Below are positions 8,255 through 17,711 of a stretch of 64,000 nucleotides of DNA, piece by piece. This DNA is from Sphingomonas sp. (GTDB taxonomy: Bacteria; Pseudomonadota; Alphaproteobacteria; Sphingomonadales; Sphingomonadaceae). The position numbers were made by a program, and so were the translations under genes. The notes under the pieces are model-generated. The model saw only the letters and a program-made list of their open reading frames with translations. It had not been told where the DNA came from and did not search any database. The stretch's first letter is position 1, and every line of letters starts with the position of its first letter. The DNA lies in contig JAHBZH010000001.1 in assembly GCA_019635535.1 (NCBI GenBank), forward strand, positions 937,001-1,001,000, in the 5' to 3' direction.

Positions 8255-10459
8255 ATGGCCATTCAGATCCGCACCAGCCTCGATGAGCCGGACACCGGCC
8301 AGTCCTTCGTGCCGCATCGCCCACAGCGCCCCGAAAAGACCGAGGCGAGCCGGCCGCTGCGCGTCGTCTCCGACTATCAGCCTTCGGGCGACCAGCCGCA
8401 GGCAATCGCCGAGCTGGTCGATCAGGTGAAGGCGGACGAGAAGACGCAGGTCCTGCTCGGGGTCACCGGGTCGGGCAAGACCTTCACTATGGCCAAGGTG
8501 ATCGAGGCGCTGCAGCGTCCGGCGCTGGTGCTGGCCCCTAACAAGATCCTCGCCGCCCAGCTCTACGGCGAGTTCAAGAGCTTCTTCCCCGACAACGCCG
8601 TCGAATATTTCGTCTCCTATTACGATTATTACCAGCCCGAGGCCTATGTGCCCCGGTCGGACACCTACATCGAGAAGGAAAGCTCGGTGAACGAGGCGAT
8701 CGACCGGATGCGGCACAGCGCCACCCGCGCGCTGCTGGAGCGGGACGACGTGATCATCGTCGCCTCGGTCTCCTGCCTCTACGGCATCGGCTCGGTCGAG
8801 ACCTACAGCGCGATGATCTTCGACCTCAAGAAGGGCCAGAGCGTCGACCAGCGCGAGATCGTGCGCAAGCTCGTCGCGCTCCAGTACAAGCGCAACGATG
8901 CCGGCTTCGCGCGCGGCAATTTCCGGGTGAAGGGCGACAATCTGGAGATATTCCCGTCGCACTATGAGGACAGCGCCTGGCGCATCTCCTTCTTCGGCGA
9001 CGAGATCGAGGAGATCGTCGAGTTCGATCCGCTGACGGGGAAGAAATCGGCGGCGCTCGACCATGTCCGGGTCTATGCGAACAGCCACTATGTGACCCCC
9101 GGCCCGACGCTCAAGCAGGCGATGGAGGCGATCCGCTTCGAACTCGCCGAGCGGCTGAAGGAGCTTCAGACGGAAGGCCGTCTCCTCGAAGCGCAGCGGC
9201 TGGAGCAGCGCACCAATTTCGATCTGGAGATGATCGCCGCCACCGGCTCTTGCGCCGGCATCGAGAATTACAGCCGCTTCCTCACCGGCCGCCTGCCGGG
9301 CGAGCCGCCGCCGACACTGTTCGAATATCTGCCCGACAATGCCCTGCTCTTCGTCGACGAGAGCCACCAGACCGTGCCGCAAATCGGCGCGATGGCGCGC
9401 GGCGATCATCGCCGCAAGATCACGCTCGCCGAATATGGCTTCCGCCTGCCGTCCTGCATCGACAACCGCCCGCTGCGCTTCAACGAATGGGACGTGATGC
9501 GCCCGCAGACCGTCGCCGTGTCCGCGACGCCCGGCCCGTGGGAGATGGAGCAGGCGAGCGGCGTCTTCGTCGAGCAGGTGATCCGCCCCACCGGCCTCAT
9601 CGATCCGCCGGTCGAGATCAAGCCGGTCGAGGATCAGGTGGACGATCTGATCGCCGAGGCGCGGGCGGCGGCGGCCAAGGGCTATCGCACCCTCGTCACC
9701 ACGCTCACCAAGCGCATGGCGGAGGATTTGACCGAGTTCCTCCACGAAGCGGGCCTGCGCGTGCGCTACATGCACAGCGACGTCGAGACGCTGGAGCGCA
9801 TCGAGCTGATCCGCGACCTCAGGCTCGGCGTCTATGACGTGCTGGTCGGCATCAACCTGTTGCGCGAAGGGCTCGACATCCCCGAATGTGGCCTGGTCGC
9901 GATCCTCGATGCGGACAAGGAGGGCTTCCTGCGCTCCGAAACCTCATTGATCCAGACGATCGGGCGCGCCGCCCGCAACGTCGAAGGCAAGGTCATCCTC
10001 TACGCCGACCGCAAGACCGGCTCGATCGAGCGCGCCCTCGCCGAGACCGGCCGCCGCCGCGAGAAGCAGGAGGCCTATAACGCCCTCCACAGCATCACCC
10101 CGACGACGATCAAGCGCGACATCGCCGACATCCTGTCCGACGTCTCGAACCGCGATTCCGTGACGATCGACACCGGCGACGAGGACACCCCGCACCTCGT
10201 CGGCCACAATCTGCGCGCCTATATCGAGGAGCTGGAAGCCCGCATGCGCAAGGCCGCCGCCGACCTCGAATTCGAGGAAGCCGCCCGCCTGCGCGACGAG
10301 ATCAGACGGCTGGAGAATGACGAGCTCGGCCTCCCCGACGCGGAGCGCAAGGCGCCGGTCATCGGCCATTCCAACGAGGGCAAGCCGGGGACGCGCAAGA
10401 TGCGATATGGGAAAACCCAGCGGAAGTGGGCGGGAGGCCGTGGAAGGCGAGGGCAATGA
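8255..10459 (+). CDS. uvrB: Excinuclease ABC subunit B
   Basis: 734 residues starting [15 protein letters not shown]. Upstream in-frame codons (8189, 8246) lack a better ribosome site. UvrB is the damage-verifying helicase-like subunit of nucleotide excision repair. Visible landmarks are the Walker A GVTGSGKT (residues 69-76), the beta-hairpin [12 protein letters not shown], the Walker B-like LLFVDESHQ, the helicase motif [14 protein letters not shown] and IGRAARN, plus the C-terminal UVR motif ([24 protein letters not shown] is its core). Length is normal. Its stop overlaps the next ATG (ATGA). Confidence 0.97.
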   Translation: MAIQIRTSLDEPDTGQSFVPHRPQRPEKTEASRPLRVVSDYQPSGDQPQAIAELVDQVKADEKTQVLLGVTGSGKTFTMAKVIEALQRPALVLAPNKILAAQLYGEFKSFFPDNAVEYFVSYYDYYQPEAYVPRSDTYIEKESSVNEAIDRMRHSATRALLERDDVIIVASVSCLYGIGSVETYSAMIFDLKKGQSVDQREIVRKLVALQYKRNDAGFARGNFRVKGDNLEIFPSHYEDSAWRISFFGDEIEEIVEFDPLTGKKSAALDHVRVYANSHYVTPGPTLKQAMEAIRFELAERLKELQTEGRLLEAQRLEQRTNFDLEMIAATGSCAGIENYSRFLTGRLPGEPPPTLFEYLPDNALLFVDESHQTVPQIGAMARGDHRRKITLAEYGFRLPSCIDNRPLRFNEWDVMRPQTVAVSATPGPWEMEQASGVFVEQVIRPTGLIDPPVEIKPVEDQVDDLIAEARAAAAKGYRTLVTTLTKRMAEDLTEFLHEAGLRVRYMHSDVETLERIELIRDLRLGVYDVLVGINLLREGLDIPECGLVAILDADKEGFLRSETSLIQTIGRAARNVEGKVILYADRKTGSIERALAETGRRREKQEAYNALHSITPTTIKRDIADILSDVSNRDSVTIDTGDEDTPHLVGHNLRAYIEELEARMRKAAADLEFEEAARLRDEIRRLENDELGLPDAERKAPVIGHSNEGKPGTRKMRYGKTQRKWAGGRGRRGQ

Positions 10460-10881
10460 ATTTGCCGAAAAGTCGATTGGGTCTACTGGGCTTGGCGTTG
10501 GCGCTCGGCGCGCTGATCGTCTTGCTCGGCAATGCGGCAACGGATTTCGTACTCGGGCGGATGCCGCTCGCAGACGGGACGTTGGGGTCGATCGACGTTC
10601 CCGACGTCGCGGTCCTGCATCTTGTGTTCACATCAATTCCATTAGTCGTTCTCGCGCTCGTGCGTTCAAGGTCGCGACCGCTATGGGCAATCGCGACCCT
10701 GCTGACCGCACTCTTCTCCACCTATTTCGTCTGGCAGATATGGCGGGATTCGCTGGCCGGTTTTGCAGGTGGTGCCAATATCGGCTTGGAGCTCATCATG
10801 ATGGCTTCGCCGTTCGCCATATTGATCATTGTCGGCATCGTGGCGCTGCTACTTCGCGGCGATGTCAGGCCGATGGATTGA
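10456..10881 (+). CDS. Small integral membrane protein, unknown function
   Basis: 141 residues from ATG 10456, whose ATGA overlaps the uvrB stop, implying translational coupling. Four hydrophobic segments are visible ([73 protein letters not shown]) joined by short polar loops, so it is an inner-membrane protein. I do not recognise a family. Its 3' end overlaps the convergent DUF1761 gene by 17 nt. Confidence 0.7.
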   Translation: MNLPKSRLGLLGLALALGALIVLLGNAATDFVLGRMPLADGTLGSIDVPDVAVLHLVFTSIPLVVLALVRSRSRPLWAIATLLTALFSTYFVWQIWRDSLAGFAGGANIGLELIMMASPFAILIIVGIVALLLRGDVRPMD

Positions 10882-11266
10882 ACGCCCCGATGATCGCGCC
10901 CATGAGCGTGAATTGCAGGACGAAATAGCCCCCGTTGATCAGCCACAGGCTTAGCGGGCGACGCTCGAACAGGTAATTGACGCCGAGCGCGGTCGCGACC
11001 CAGGCGAGGCCGACCGAGCCGCCCGCGAAGACGGCGAATTGCAGGTCGCCCTGGCCGATGAACATGGCGAGCACGAAGGCCTGGATCAGATTCAGCACAA
11101 GCGATCCGCCGAAGATGATCGCGGGATTGCCGGATTTGAGCGTCTCTTCGCTCTGCCCGCTCGCCGCCATCCATTGCCGGCCGAACAGCCCAGAATACCA
11201 GATGCCGCCGAGCACGAAGGCGGACAGAGCGGCGGTGACCACCGCGATATAATTGACTTCGGGCAT
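10865..11266 (-). CDS. DUF1761 family membrane protein
   Basis: 133 residues. The pattern at the N-terminus, a hydrophobic segment followed by GGIWYSGLFGRQWM, is the signature of DUF1761 proteins. Three further transmembrane stretches follow (LVLNLIQAFVLAMFIG, AVFAGGSVGLAWVATALG, NGGYFVLQFTLMGAIIG). The function of the family is unknown. Downstream of the TetR gene on the same strand with a 25-nt gap, it may be in its transcription unit. Confidence 0.82.
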   Translation of the reverse strand: MPEVNYIAVVTAALSAFVLGGIWYSGLFGRQWMAASGQSEETLKSGNPAIIFGGSLVLNLIQAFVLAMFIGQGDLQFAVFAGGSVGLAWVATALGVNYLFERRPLSLWLINGGYFVLQFTLMGAIIGAFNPSA

Positions 11267-11291
11267 TATCTTCCTCCCCCTGTTGGCAGCC

Positions 11292-11900
11292 TCAGGCCGG
11301 CGCCTTCTCCTGTCGGGTCCGGTCCATCAGCATGTCGAAATGCGCGCGCAGCACCGCGATGTTGCGGTCGAAGCTCTCGATGTCGCGATAGGTGCGCGCC
11401 TGCATGATCGCGCCTTCCATCACCGTCAACGTGAACTCGGCCAGCCGCCGCCGGTCGAGGTCCGCGGGGAGCCGGTCTCCCGCCGCGTCGAGACAGCGTT
11501 CGATCGCGCTCGTCCAGTTGGCGAAATTGATCGCGAGCAGCTCGCGGATCTTCGGGTCCGGCTCGCTGATCTCCAGCGCCAGATTGCCGATCGGGCAGCC
11601 ACAGGTGCAATCGGTGGTGACGAGCTGGGTGCGATAGCCGCCCAGCAGCGCGAAGATGCGCTCGACGGGATCGTCCACGTTGCCCCATGCGGGCTTCAGC
11701 AGCCACTCCTCGATCCCGTCGCGATAGGCTTCCAGCACGGCGATCAGCACGTCCTGCTTGCCGGGGAAGAAATGGTAGAGGCTGCCCGAATGGAGCTGGG
11801 TGCGCGACAGGATGTCGGCGATCGATGTGGACTGGAAACCCTTCTCCCAGAACAGCTCCAGGGCGGTCATCACGATGCGTTGGCGAGTATCGACGTTCAT
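11292..11900 (-). CDS. TetR/AcrR family transcriptional regulator
   Basis: 202 residues. The N-terminal HTH is typical (TALELFWEKGFQSTSIADILSRTQLHSGSLYHFFPGKQDVL). The ligand-binding domain contains an unusual cysteine cluster (TTDCTCGCPIGNLALE), a feature seen in several TetR proteins that sense electrophiles or thiol reagents; that sensing role is inference. The start is ATG 11900; the GTG at 11903 is inside the operator palindrome. The 26-nt palindrome immediately upstream suggests autoregulation. The likely regulon is this gene, the downstream DUF1761 gene and perhaps the divergent amidohydrolase. Confidence 0.9.
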   Translation of the reverse strand: MNVDTRQRIVMTALELFWEKGFQSTSIADILSRTQLHSGSLYHFFPGKQDVLIAVLEAYRDGIEEWLLKPAWGNVDDPVERIFALLGGYRTQLVTTDCTCGCPIGNLALEISEPDPKIRELLAINFANWTSAIERCLDAAGDRLPADLDRRRLAEFTLTVMEGAIMQARTYRDIESFDRNIAVLRAHFDMLMDRTRQEKAPA

Positions 11901-11926
11901 CACTTGATTGAGCGCTCAACTAAGTG
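11901..11926. promoter_or_regulatory. TetR-type operator palindrome
   Basis: The core TTGAGCGCTCAA (11908-11919) is a perfect 12-bp palindrome. Outer arms CACTT and AAGTG extend the symmetry to 26 bp with only positions 6-7 and their partners mismatched (22 of 26 symmetric). It begins one base upstream of the TetR start codon, an arrangement that would block transcription or the leader of its own gene. The assignment to this TetR protein is inferred from adjacency. Confidence 0.75.
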
Positions 11927-12037
11927 ATTCGTCAAGGGATTTCGCAAGCGGCATCATGTTCCTGTCCAACGCGCCGCGATTGCCTCACAGGCCGGGCGGC
12001 GTCACCCTGATCCGCGCGATTCGATGGGAGAGCGAAG

Positions 12038-13501
12038 ATGCGACGCGACGATTTCGATCCCGAAGGCCGGCGGCTGCCGATCAAGATCGATCGGGCCTCC
12101 AACGGCGAATATCTGCCGCCTTTGCTTACGCCGACACAAAGGCTGGCGAACCGGCTGGCGCACGAGGCGGCGGGCGAAAATGCCCGGCGGCTCGGACTCG
12201 GCCGCCGCGCCTTTCTTGTGTCCGCCGCGGGTGCCGCGACCACCCTGCTCGCCTGCAACCGCGCCGCCGAGGCGAACGGCATGAAGGGCGGCGGCTTCGC
12301 GATCGATGCCGAGGCGGCGCTCGATCAGCAGCGGGCCGAAGCGGCGGTCGGCGGCGACGAGTTCATCTTCGACGTGCAGACCCATTGCGTCGAGCCCGCC
12401 GGCCGCTGGGCGCAGGGCGCGGACGGCGAGCGCTGGTCGATGGTGCTCCAGCGCGTCTTCGGTCAGGCGTCGAAATGCACGTCCGGCAGCTTCGACTGCT
12501 ATTCGGCCGAGATGCTGGCGAAGGAGGTGTTTCTCGACAGCGACACGGATGTCGCGGTCGTCTCGGCGCTCTGGGGGCAGCCCAATCCCACCCCTGTCGA
12601 ATATGCCCATGAGGCGCGTGACATCGTCGCGGCGATCGGCGGGGAGGGCGCCCGCGCGCTGATCCATGGCGGCGTCTTTCCGCAGGAAGCCGGCGCCATC
12701 GAGGCGATGGACGAAATGGTCGAGCGCTACCGCGTCGAGGCCTGGAAGCTTTATCCGCAATATGGCTCGAGCGGGCGCGGCATCTGGCTGGACCAAAGCG
12801 AAGATGCGAACCGCTTTTACGAGAAAGCACGGCAACTGGGCGTGAAAACGGTTGCGGTCCACAAGGGCGTGCCGCTCGGCGGGCTCGAATATGAATATAG
12901 CAGCCCGCGCGACATGGGGCCGGCGGCGCGCGCCAATCCCGATCTCACCTTCCTCGTCTATCATGGCGGGTTCGAGGGCGGGAAAACGGAAGGGGTCTAC
13001 AATCCGGACAGCCCCGAAGGCGTCGATCGCCTGATCAAGTCGCATCAGGAGGCCGGTTTCCGCCCGAACGAGGGCAATCTCTATGCGGAGATGGGCTCGC
13101 TCTGGCGCTATTTCATGACGCGGCCGGAGGAGGCGGCCCATGTGATGGGCAAGCTGCTCAAATATTTCGGACCGGAGCGGATCATGTGGGGCACGGATTC
13201 GATCTGGTACGGCAGCCCGCAGGACCAGATCCAGGCGTTCCGCGCCTTCGAGATCAGCGCAGAATTCCAGGAACGTCACGGCTATCCCGCGCTCGACGCG
13301 GCGGCGAAGCGGCGGATTTTCGGCCTCAACGGTGCGGCGGTCTACGGCATCGACGTCGCCGCGCTTCACAATCGCGGTTCTCTGGCCGAGCGCCGCGCCG
13401 CCTATCGCGCCGATCCCAATCCCAGCTTCGCGACCTTCGGCCCGAAAAGCCGTCGCGAATTCCTCGCGCTATGGGATGCGCGCGGCGGCGTCCCGGGCTA
13501 A
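12038..13501 (+). CDS. Amidohydrolase family protein with internal Tat/lipobox signal
   Basis: 487 residues. Residues ~56-73 carry a Tat-like motif and lipobox (RRAFLVSAAGAATTLLAC, Cys 73) preceded by an unusually long polar N-terminus. The catalytic part is a metal-dependent TIM barrel of the amidohydrolase-2 type: FIFDVQTHCVEP near the start, AWKLYPQYG, VHKGVPLGG, LVYHGGFEGG and MWGTDSIWYGSP with the metal-ligand Asp. The family includes decarboxylases and hydrolases of aromatic acids, but the substrate here is unknown. It is divergent from the TetR gene, across the operator. Confidence 0.82.
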   Translation: MRRDDFDPEGRRLPIKIDRASNGEYLPPLLTPTQRLANRLAHEAAGENARRLGLGRRAFLVSAAGAATTLLACNRAAEANGMKGGGFAIDAEAALDQQRAEAAVGGDEFIFDVQTHCVEPAGRWAQGADGERWSMVLQRVFGQASKCTSGSFDCYSAEMLAKEVFLDSDTDVAVVSALWGQPNPTPVEYAHEARDIVAAIGGEGARALIHGGVFPQEAGAIEAMDEMVERYRVEAWKLYPQYGSSGRGIWLDQSEDANRFYEKARQLGVKTVAVHKGVPLGGLEYEYSSPRDMGPAARANPDLTFLVYHGGFEGGKTEGVYNPDSPEGVDRLIKSHQEAGFRPNEGNLYAEMGSLWRYFMTRPEEAAHVMGKLLKYFGPERIMWGTDSIWYGSPQDQIQAFRAFEISAEFQERHGYPALDAAAKRRIFGLNGAAVYGIDVAALHNRGSLAERRAAYRADPNPSFATFGPKSRREFLALWDARGGVPG

Positions 13502-13536
13502 AGGGGGCGGGAATGGCTCAGCCTGGAAGGACAGAC

Positions 13537-14145
13537 ATGCCCCGCTTCGCGCTTCCGATCACTCTTGCGATCCTGCTCGCCGGCTGCGCGCGCTCGGAAG
13601 ACGCCAGCGTGATCGCCGACATTAACGGCGTCACCCACTCGGTCGAGCGGGTGAGGCCGCCAGTGCTCGATGAGGATGAGCTGGCGCTGGGGAACTGGAA
13701 CGATTCCCTCCAGGACGAGTTCGCCGCGCTGGAATTCGGGCCGGACGGCGCGGCGCCGGTGTTCAGCCTGCGCTGCGACGGTCGGCGCGGCGCCTTCCTG
13801 CAGCGGCATGGCGCGGCGCTCGCCGGCGATCTGCCGACCATGCTGGTGACGGTCGGCAGTGACACGCGCCGTTTCGCCGTCACCAGCGCTGGCGGGACGA
13901 TCCCGATGTTGCGCGCCACGCTCACCTCCGGCGATCCGTTCCGCCAGACGCTGACCGCCGCCGACAGCCCGATCGTCATCAGGATCGGCGATTCGCCGCC
14001 TTTGGCGCTGCCGCCCAGCGAGCGGATCGGCGCTTTCCTGGACGGCTGCGCATCGCCCGAGGGACGCCCCGCCGCGGGCGCGGCATCGGCACCGGCCGAG
14101 GCGAATGGTGCCGCGTCCGCCGCGAACGGCGCCGATGGCCAGTGA
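13537..14145 (+). CDS. Lipoprotein, unknown function (paralogue of the next gene)
   Basis: 202 residues from ATG 13537, preceded by GGAAGG with 6 nt spacing. The signal MPRFALPITLAILLAGCARS has an LAGC lipobox. The mature part has the motif VFSLRCDGRRGAFLQRHG, repeated in similar form in the following gene, and a C-terminal ERIGAFLDGCASP. A Ala/Gly-rich tail follows. The family is unknown to me. The stop at 14145 lies 31 nt before the next start on the same strand. Confidence 0.72.
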   Translation: MPRFALPITLAILLAGCARSEDASVIADINGVTHSVERVRPPVLDEDELALGNWNDSLQDEFAALEFGPDGAAPVFSLRCDGRRGAFLQRHGAALAGDLPTMLVTVGSDTRRFAVTSAGGTIPMLRATLTSGDPFRQTLTAADSPIVIRIGDSPPLALPPSERIGAFLDGCASPEGRPAAGAASAPAEANGAASAANGADGQ

Positions 14146-14176
14146 CCCGGCCGCGCCCGAAGGGCTAAGGAACGGC

Positions 14177-14701
14177 ATGATGCGGACGCGCAGGATTTCC
14201 GTCGCCGGGCTCGGCCTGCTCTTTCTCGGTCTTGCCGCCTGCGTGCCGCGCGCCGCCGCGCCGCCGCCGGAGCCGGCGCCCCCGCCACCCCCGCCGGCTC
14301 CCCCACCGCCCCCGCCCGAACCGGCTCCCGAGCCGCAGGGCGATTGGCGTGACGTGCCGCTCAGCGCGGGCGACTGGTCGCTGCAGGGGCGGACCGCCAG
14401 CTTCGGCGCGCCCGGCGCGATGCTTTTCGCCCTGCGTTGCGATGGCGGGCGGGTCAGCCTTGCCCGCCTGGGCGCGAACGGGCGGACGCTGACGGTGCGC
14501 ACGACTTATGGCGAGCGCGCCTTGCCGGCGAATGGCGAAGGCGATGCGACGGTCGCCACGCTCGCCGCGAACGACGCTTTGCTCGACGAAATCGCGTTCA
14601 GCCGGGGCCGTTTCCTGGTGCGGACGGAGGGCGCCGCGCCGCTCTTCCTGCCGGCCTGGCCGGAGACGGCACGGGTGATCGAGGATTGCCGGGGTGCATG
14701 A
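14177..14701 (+). CDS. Lipoprotein with proline-rich linker, unknown function
   Basis: 174 residues. The start is ATG 14177 (or 14180), after AAGGAA. The signal MMRTRRISVAGLGLLFLGLAAC has an LAAC lipobox. A proline-rich spacer about 30 residues long (PPPEPAPPPPPPAPP and more) could span the periplasm toward peptidoglycan. The globular part (MLFALRCDGGRVSLARLGANG, ARVIEDCRGA) is related to the preceding protein, so this is a tandem duplication. Function unknown. Confidence 0.72.
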   Translation: MMRTRRISVAGLGLLFLGLAACVPRAAAPPPEPAPPPPPPAPPPPPPEPAPEPQGDWRDVPLSAGDWSLQGRTASFGAPGAMLFALRCDGGRVSLARLGANGRTLTVRTTYGERALPANGEGDATVATLAANDALLDEIAFSRGRFLVRTEGAAPLFLPAWPETARVIEDCRGA

Positions 14702-14705
14702 AAAA

Positions 14706-14722
14706 GGGCGCCAGGGGCGCCC
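14706..14722 (+). terminator. Short GC hairpin after the lipoprotein stop
   Basis: GGGCGCC, loop AGG, GGCGCCC: a perfect 7-bp stem starting five bases after the stop codon. There is no T-tract behind it, so it may be only a weak terminator or an RNA-stabilising hairpin. Confidence 0.35.
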
Positions 14723-14767
14723 GCGCGAAGCATGGAATCTTATCGGCAAAAAAAACGAGTTCAAGTC

Positions 14768-14796
14768 TTGATCGCCGATTCGCCGCGACTCATACA
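14768..14796 (+). promoter_or_regulatory. Possible promoter for the small ORF at 14833
   Basis: TTGATC (14768-14773) is followed after 16-17 nt by TCATAC/CATACA (14790-14796), plausible -35 and -10 elements for an alphaproteobacterial housekeeping sigma factor. It would give a short transcript ending at the hairpin at 14939-14970. Prediction from spacing only. Confidence 0.3.
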
Positions 14797-14832
14797 GGAG
14801 GCAACTTCAACGCAGCGAAAGGAGGTGATCCG

Positions 14833-14889
14833 ATGTCTCATGGTTCAGCAGAGAGGTCGGTCAAGTCCGTTCGGAGGATGAAAGCTTAA
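14833..14889 (+). CDS. 18-residue small ORF behind a perfect Shine-Dalgarno sequence
   Basis: MSHGSAERSVKSVRRMKA is encoded from ATG 14833 to TAA 14889. Immediately upstream, AAAGGAGGTGATC (14818-14830) is complementary to essentially the entire 3' tail of 16S rRNA, far stronger than normal ribosome sites in this window. The peptide is basic (three Arg, two Lys), and its stop lies inside the palindrome AAAGCTTAAGCTTT (14881-14894). A rho-independent-type hairpin follows at 14939. Either a real leader/small peptide or an RNA that titrates ribosomes; I cannot decide which. Confidence 0.45.
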   Translation: MSHGSAERSVKSVRRMKA

Positions 14890-14938
14890 GCTTTCCAGTC
14901 TCTTCCGGGCAGTCGGCTTCCGGCCGCTGACCATGTGA

Positions 14939-14970
14939 AAAGGCCGTCGGGAACCTTCCCGGCGGCCTTT
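14939..14970 (+). terminator. Rho-independent terminator-like hairpin
   Basis: AAAGGCCG-T-CGGGAA pairs with TTCCCG-G-CGGCCTTT (one G-T pair in the stem, two-base loop), giving about 13-15 bp of stem followed by TTTCGCTT. It closes the short transcription unit containing the 18-residue ORF and isolates it from the gene at 15009. Confidence 0.65.
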
Positions 14971-15008
14971 CGCTTGTGCGGCATGGATACGCAGCCAAGG
15001 AGCCGACC

Positions 15009-15233
15009 ATGCCTGGAGACGATCGTTTGAACCCCGATGCGCCGCGCCATCCCTTGCCGGCGAGCGACGAGGCGCGGCGCGAGGAACTCCCCGAAAATCT
15101 TGTCGATGGCAAAGGCACGGGCGATGATGGCGTGGCAGCCGTGCAGCCCGCCGACCTGCCGTTCTCTCCCGACGGCGAAACCTACGGCGATGGCGAGCGG
15201 CGCAGCTCCGTCGAGCAGGTCGATCGGCCCTGA
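15009..15233 (+). CDS. Small hydrophilic protein, unknown function
   Basis: 74 residues from ATG 15009, with AAGGAG 8 nt upstream. The sequence is acidic and polar, with no membrane segment or signal (core DEARREELPENLVDGKGTGDDG, C-terminus RRSSVEQVDRP), so it is probably a cytoplasmic and possibly disordered protein. I do not recognise a function. Followed on the same strand by the histone-like gene after 75 nt. Confidence 0.6.
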   Translation: MPGDDRLNPDAPRHPLPASDEARREELPENLVDGKGTGDDGVAAVQPADLPFSPDGETYGDGERRSSVEQVDRP

Positions 15234-15308
15234 CGCCAAGCGCGGCGGAACTGTTCGCCGCTTCGCGTGTCTGTTACGCAAAGGATACGAACCGCAGGAG
15301 ATGCCATC

Positions 15309-15845
15309 ATGGCCAAGTCCACAACCGGCAAGACGACCGGACGGTCGACCGGCAAATCGAACGCCAGACCGGGCAACAGTCGCAAGAGGGCGGACGCGAT
15401 CCCCGACGCGCTGCGCGAAGCGGGGCGCAAGGCCGCCGAGCTGGCGCAGAATCCGGTCGCGCGCAGCCTGCTCGCCGCCGGGCTGGTGACTGCCGCTGCG
15501 GCGCTTGCCGCCAACAAATCGGTGCGCGACACCGCCAAGCGCAGCGCGCGTCAGGCACAGGACGCCGCCGAAGCCGCCGCCGACGCGGCGGCCGATCATG
15601 CCAGCAAGATCGGCGCGGCGATGATCAATGCCGCGACCGAAGCGGTCCGGCGGATGGTGGGTGAAGGCGCGGCCGCGCCGGCCTCCGCCGCCGCCAAGCC
15701 GGCCGCGCGTCGCCCGGCCGCCAAAAAGGCACCGGCGAAGAAGGCAACCGCGAAGCCGAAAAGCGCTGTTGCCAAGAAGCCCGCTGCCCGCAAGAAAGCG
15801 CCTGCCCGCCCACGCGGCGGTGCGACGCCCACGAGCGGCAGCTAA
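15309..15845 (+). CDS. Protein with histone-H1-like Lys/Ala/Pro tail
   Basis: 178 residues from ATG 15309 (AGGAG 8 nt upstream). The N-terminus is a basic Thr/Ser/Gly/Lys segment (KSTTGKTTGRSTGKS). The middle is Ala-rich and amphipathic, with AGLVTAAAALAANKSVRDTAKR followed by long alanine-rich helices. The last ~60 residues are AKKAPAKKATAKPKS-type repeats typical of eukaryotic H1 and bacterial histone-like tails (HctB, AlgP, extended HU). DNA or polyanion binding is inferred from composition only. A strong terminator follows 4 nt after the stop. Confidence 0.65.
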   Translation: MAKSTTGKTTGRSTGKSNARPGNSRKRADAIPDALREAGRKAAELAQNPVARSLLAAGLVTAAAALAANKSVRDTAKRSARQAQDAAEAAADAAADHASKIGAAMINAATEAVRRMVGEGAAAPASAAAKPAARRPAAKKAPAKKATAKPKSAVAKKPAARKKAPARPRGGATPTSGS

Positions 15846-15847
15846 GC

Positions 15848-15882
15848 AAAAAGGGGCGCCCCACAGGGCGCCCCTTTCTTTT
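15848..15882. terminator. Bidirectional rho-independent terminator
   Basis: A 12-bp perfect stem AAAGGGGCGCCC / GGGCGCCCCTTT (15850-15861 and 15866-15877), loop CCAC, with a T-rich tail on the plus strand (TTTCTTTT) and five A upstream that give a T tail on the minus strand. It serves both the histone-like gene and the convergent glycine-zipper gene. Confidence 0.85.
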
Positions 15883-15897
15883 CATATCGACAGCCGG

Positions 15898-16227
15898 TCA
15901 GCGGCAGCGACGGCGATTGCCGCGATCGACCTCGCGGCCGATCAGCGCGCCGGCGGCGGCGCCGACGATCGTGCCGGTGGTGCGGTCGCGCCCGCCGTCG
16001 ATCTCACGACCGATCAGCGCGCCCGCGGCGCCGCCGATGAGCAGGCCGACGGTGCCATCGGAACGGCGGCAGCGCTCGCGGCCGCGCCGGTCGCGCCAGG
16101 TCGGGCCGCTATAATAGCCGTTCCGGTCGTAATAGCGGCGCTGGGCGTCCGCGGACTCGGTCGGCAAGGCGAAGGTGACGGGGATCGCCATGGCCGATGC
16201 GGCGATGGCCAGAGTGAGATGACGCAC
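15898..16227 (-). CDS. Glycine-zipper 2TM domain envelope protein
   Basis: 109 residues from a GTG start at 16227, chosen because GGGAGG lies 5-6 nt upstream; no ATG fits. The signal peptide is VRHLTLAIAASAMAIPVTFA. The C-terminal half contains two glycine-zipper repeats, LLIGGAAGALIGREIDGG and TIVGAAAGALIGREVDRG, the Gly-zipper-2TM pattern of SlyB/RcnB-adjacent outer-membrane lipoproteins. There is no lipobox here, so it is probably a soluble or membrane-associated periplasmic protein. Divergent from purA. Confidence 0.75.
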   Translation of the reverse strand: MRHLTLAIAASAMAIPVTFALPTESADAQRRYYDRNGYYSGPTWRDRRGRERCRRSDGTVGLLIGGAAGALIGREIDGGRDRTTGTIVGAAAGALIGREVDRGNRRRCR

Positions 16228-16380
16228 AATATCCTCCCTTGCTTCAGGTAAAGGTCGGCGGGACAACGCGGCGACGGTGCGGCTGGTTTCATTAACCTCC
16301 CACAACGACTCCGCAGGCTTGCGGCGGGCCGTGGCTGGACGGCGATGGCCTTGGCGATTAGGGAGCGCCCGTTCCTTTGA

Positions 16381-17685
<1,305 letters not shown>

Positions 17686-17711
17686 AGTTCAAGGGTAAGG
17701 TTTCACCCCAT

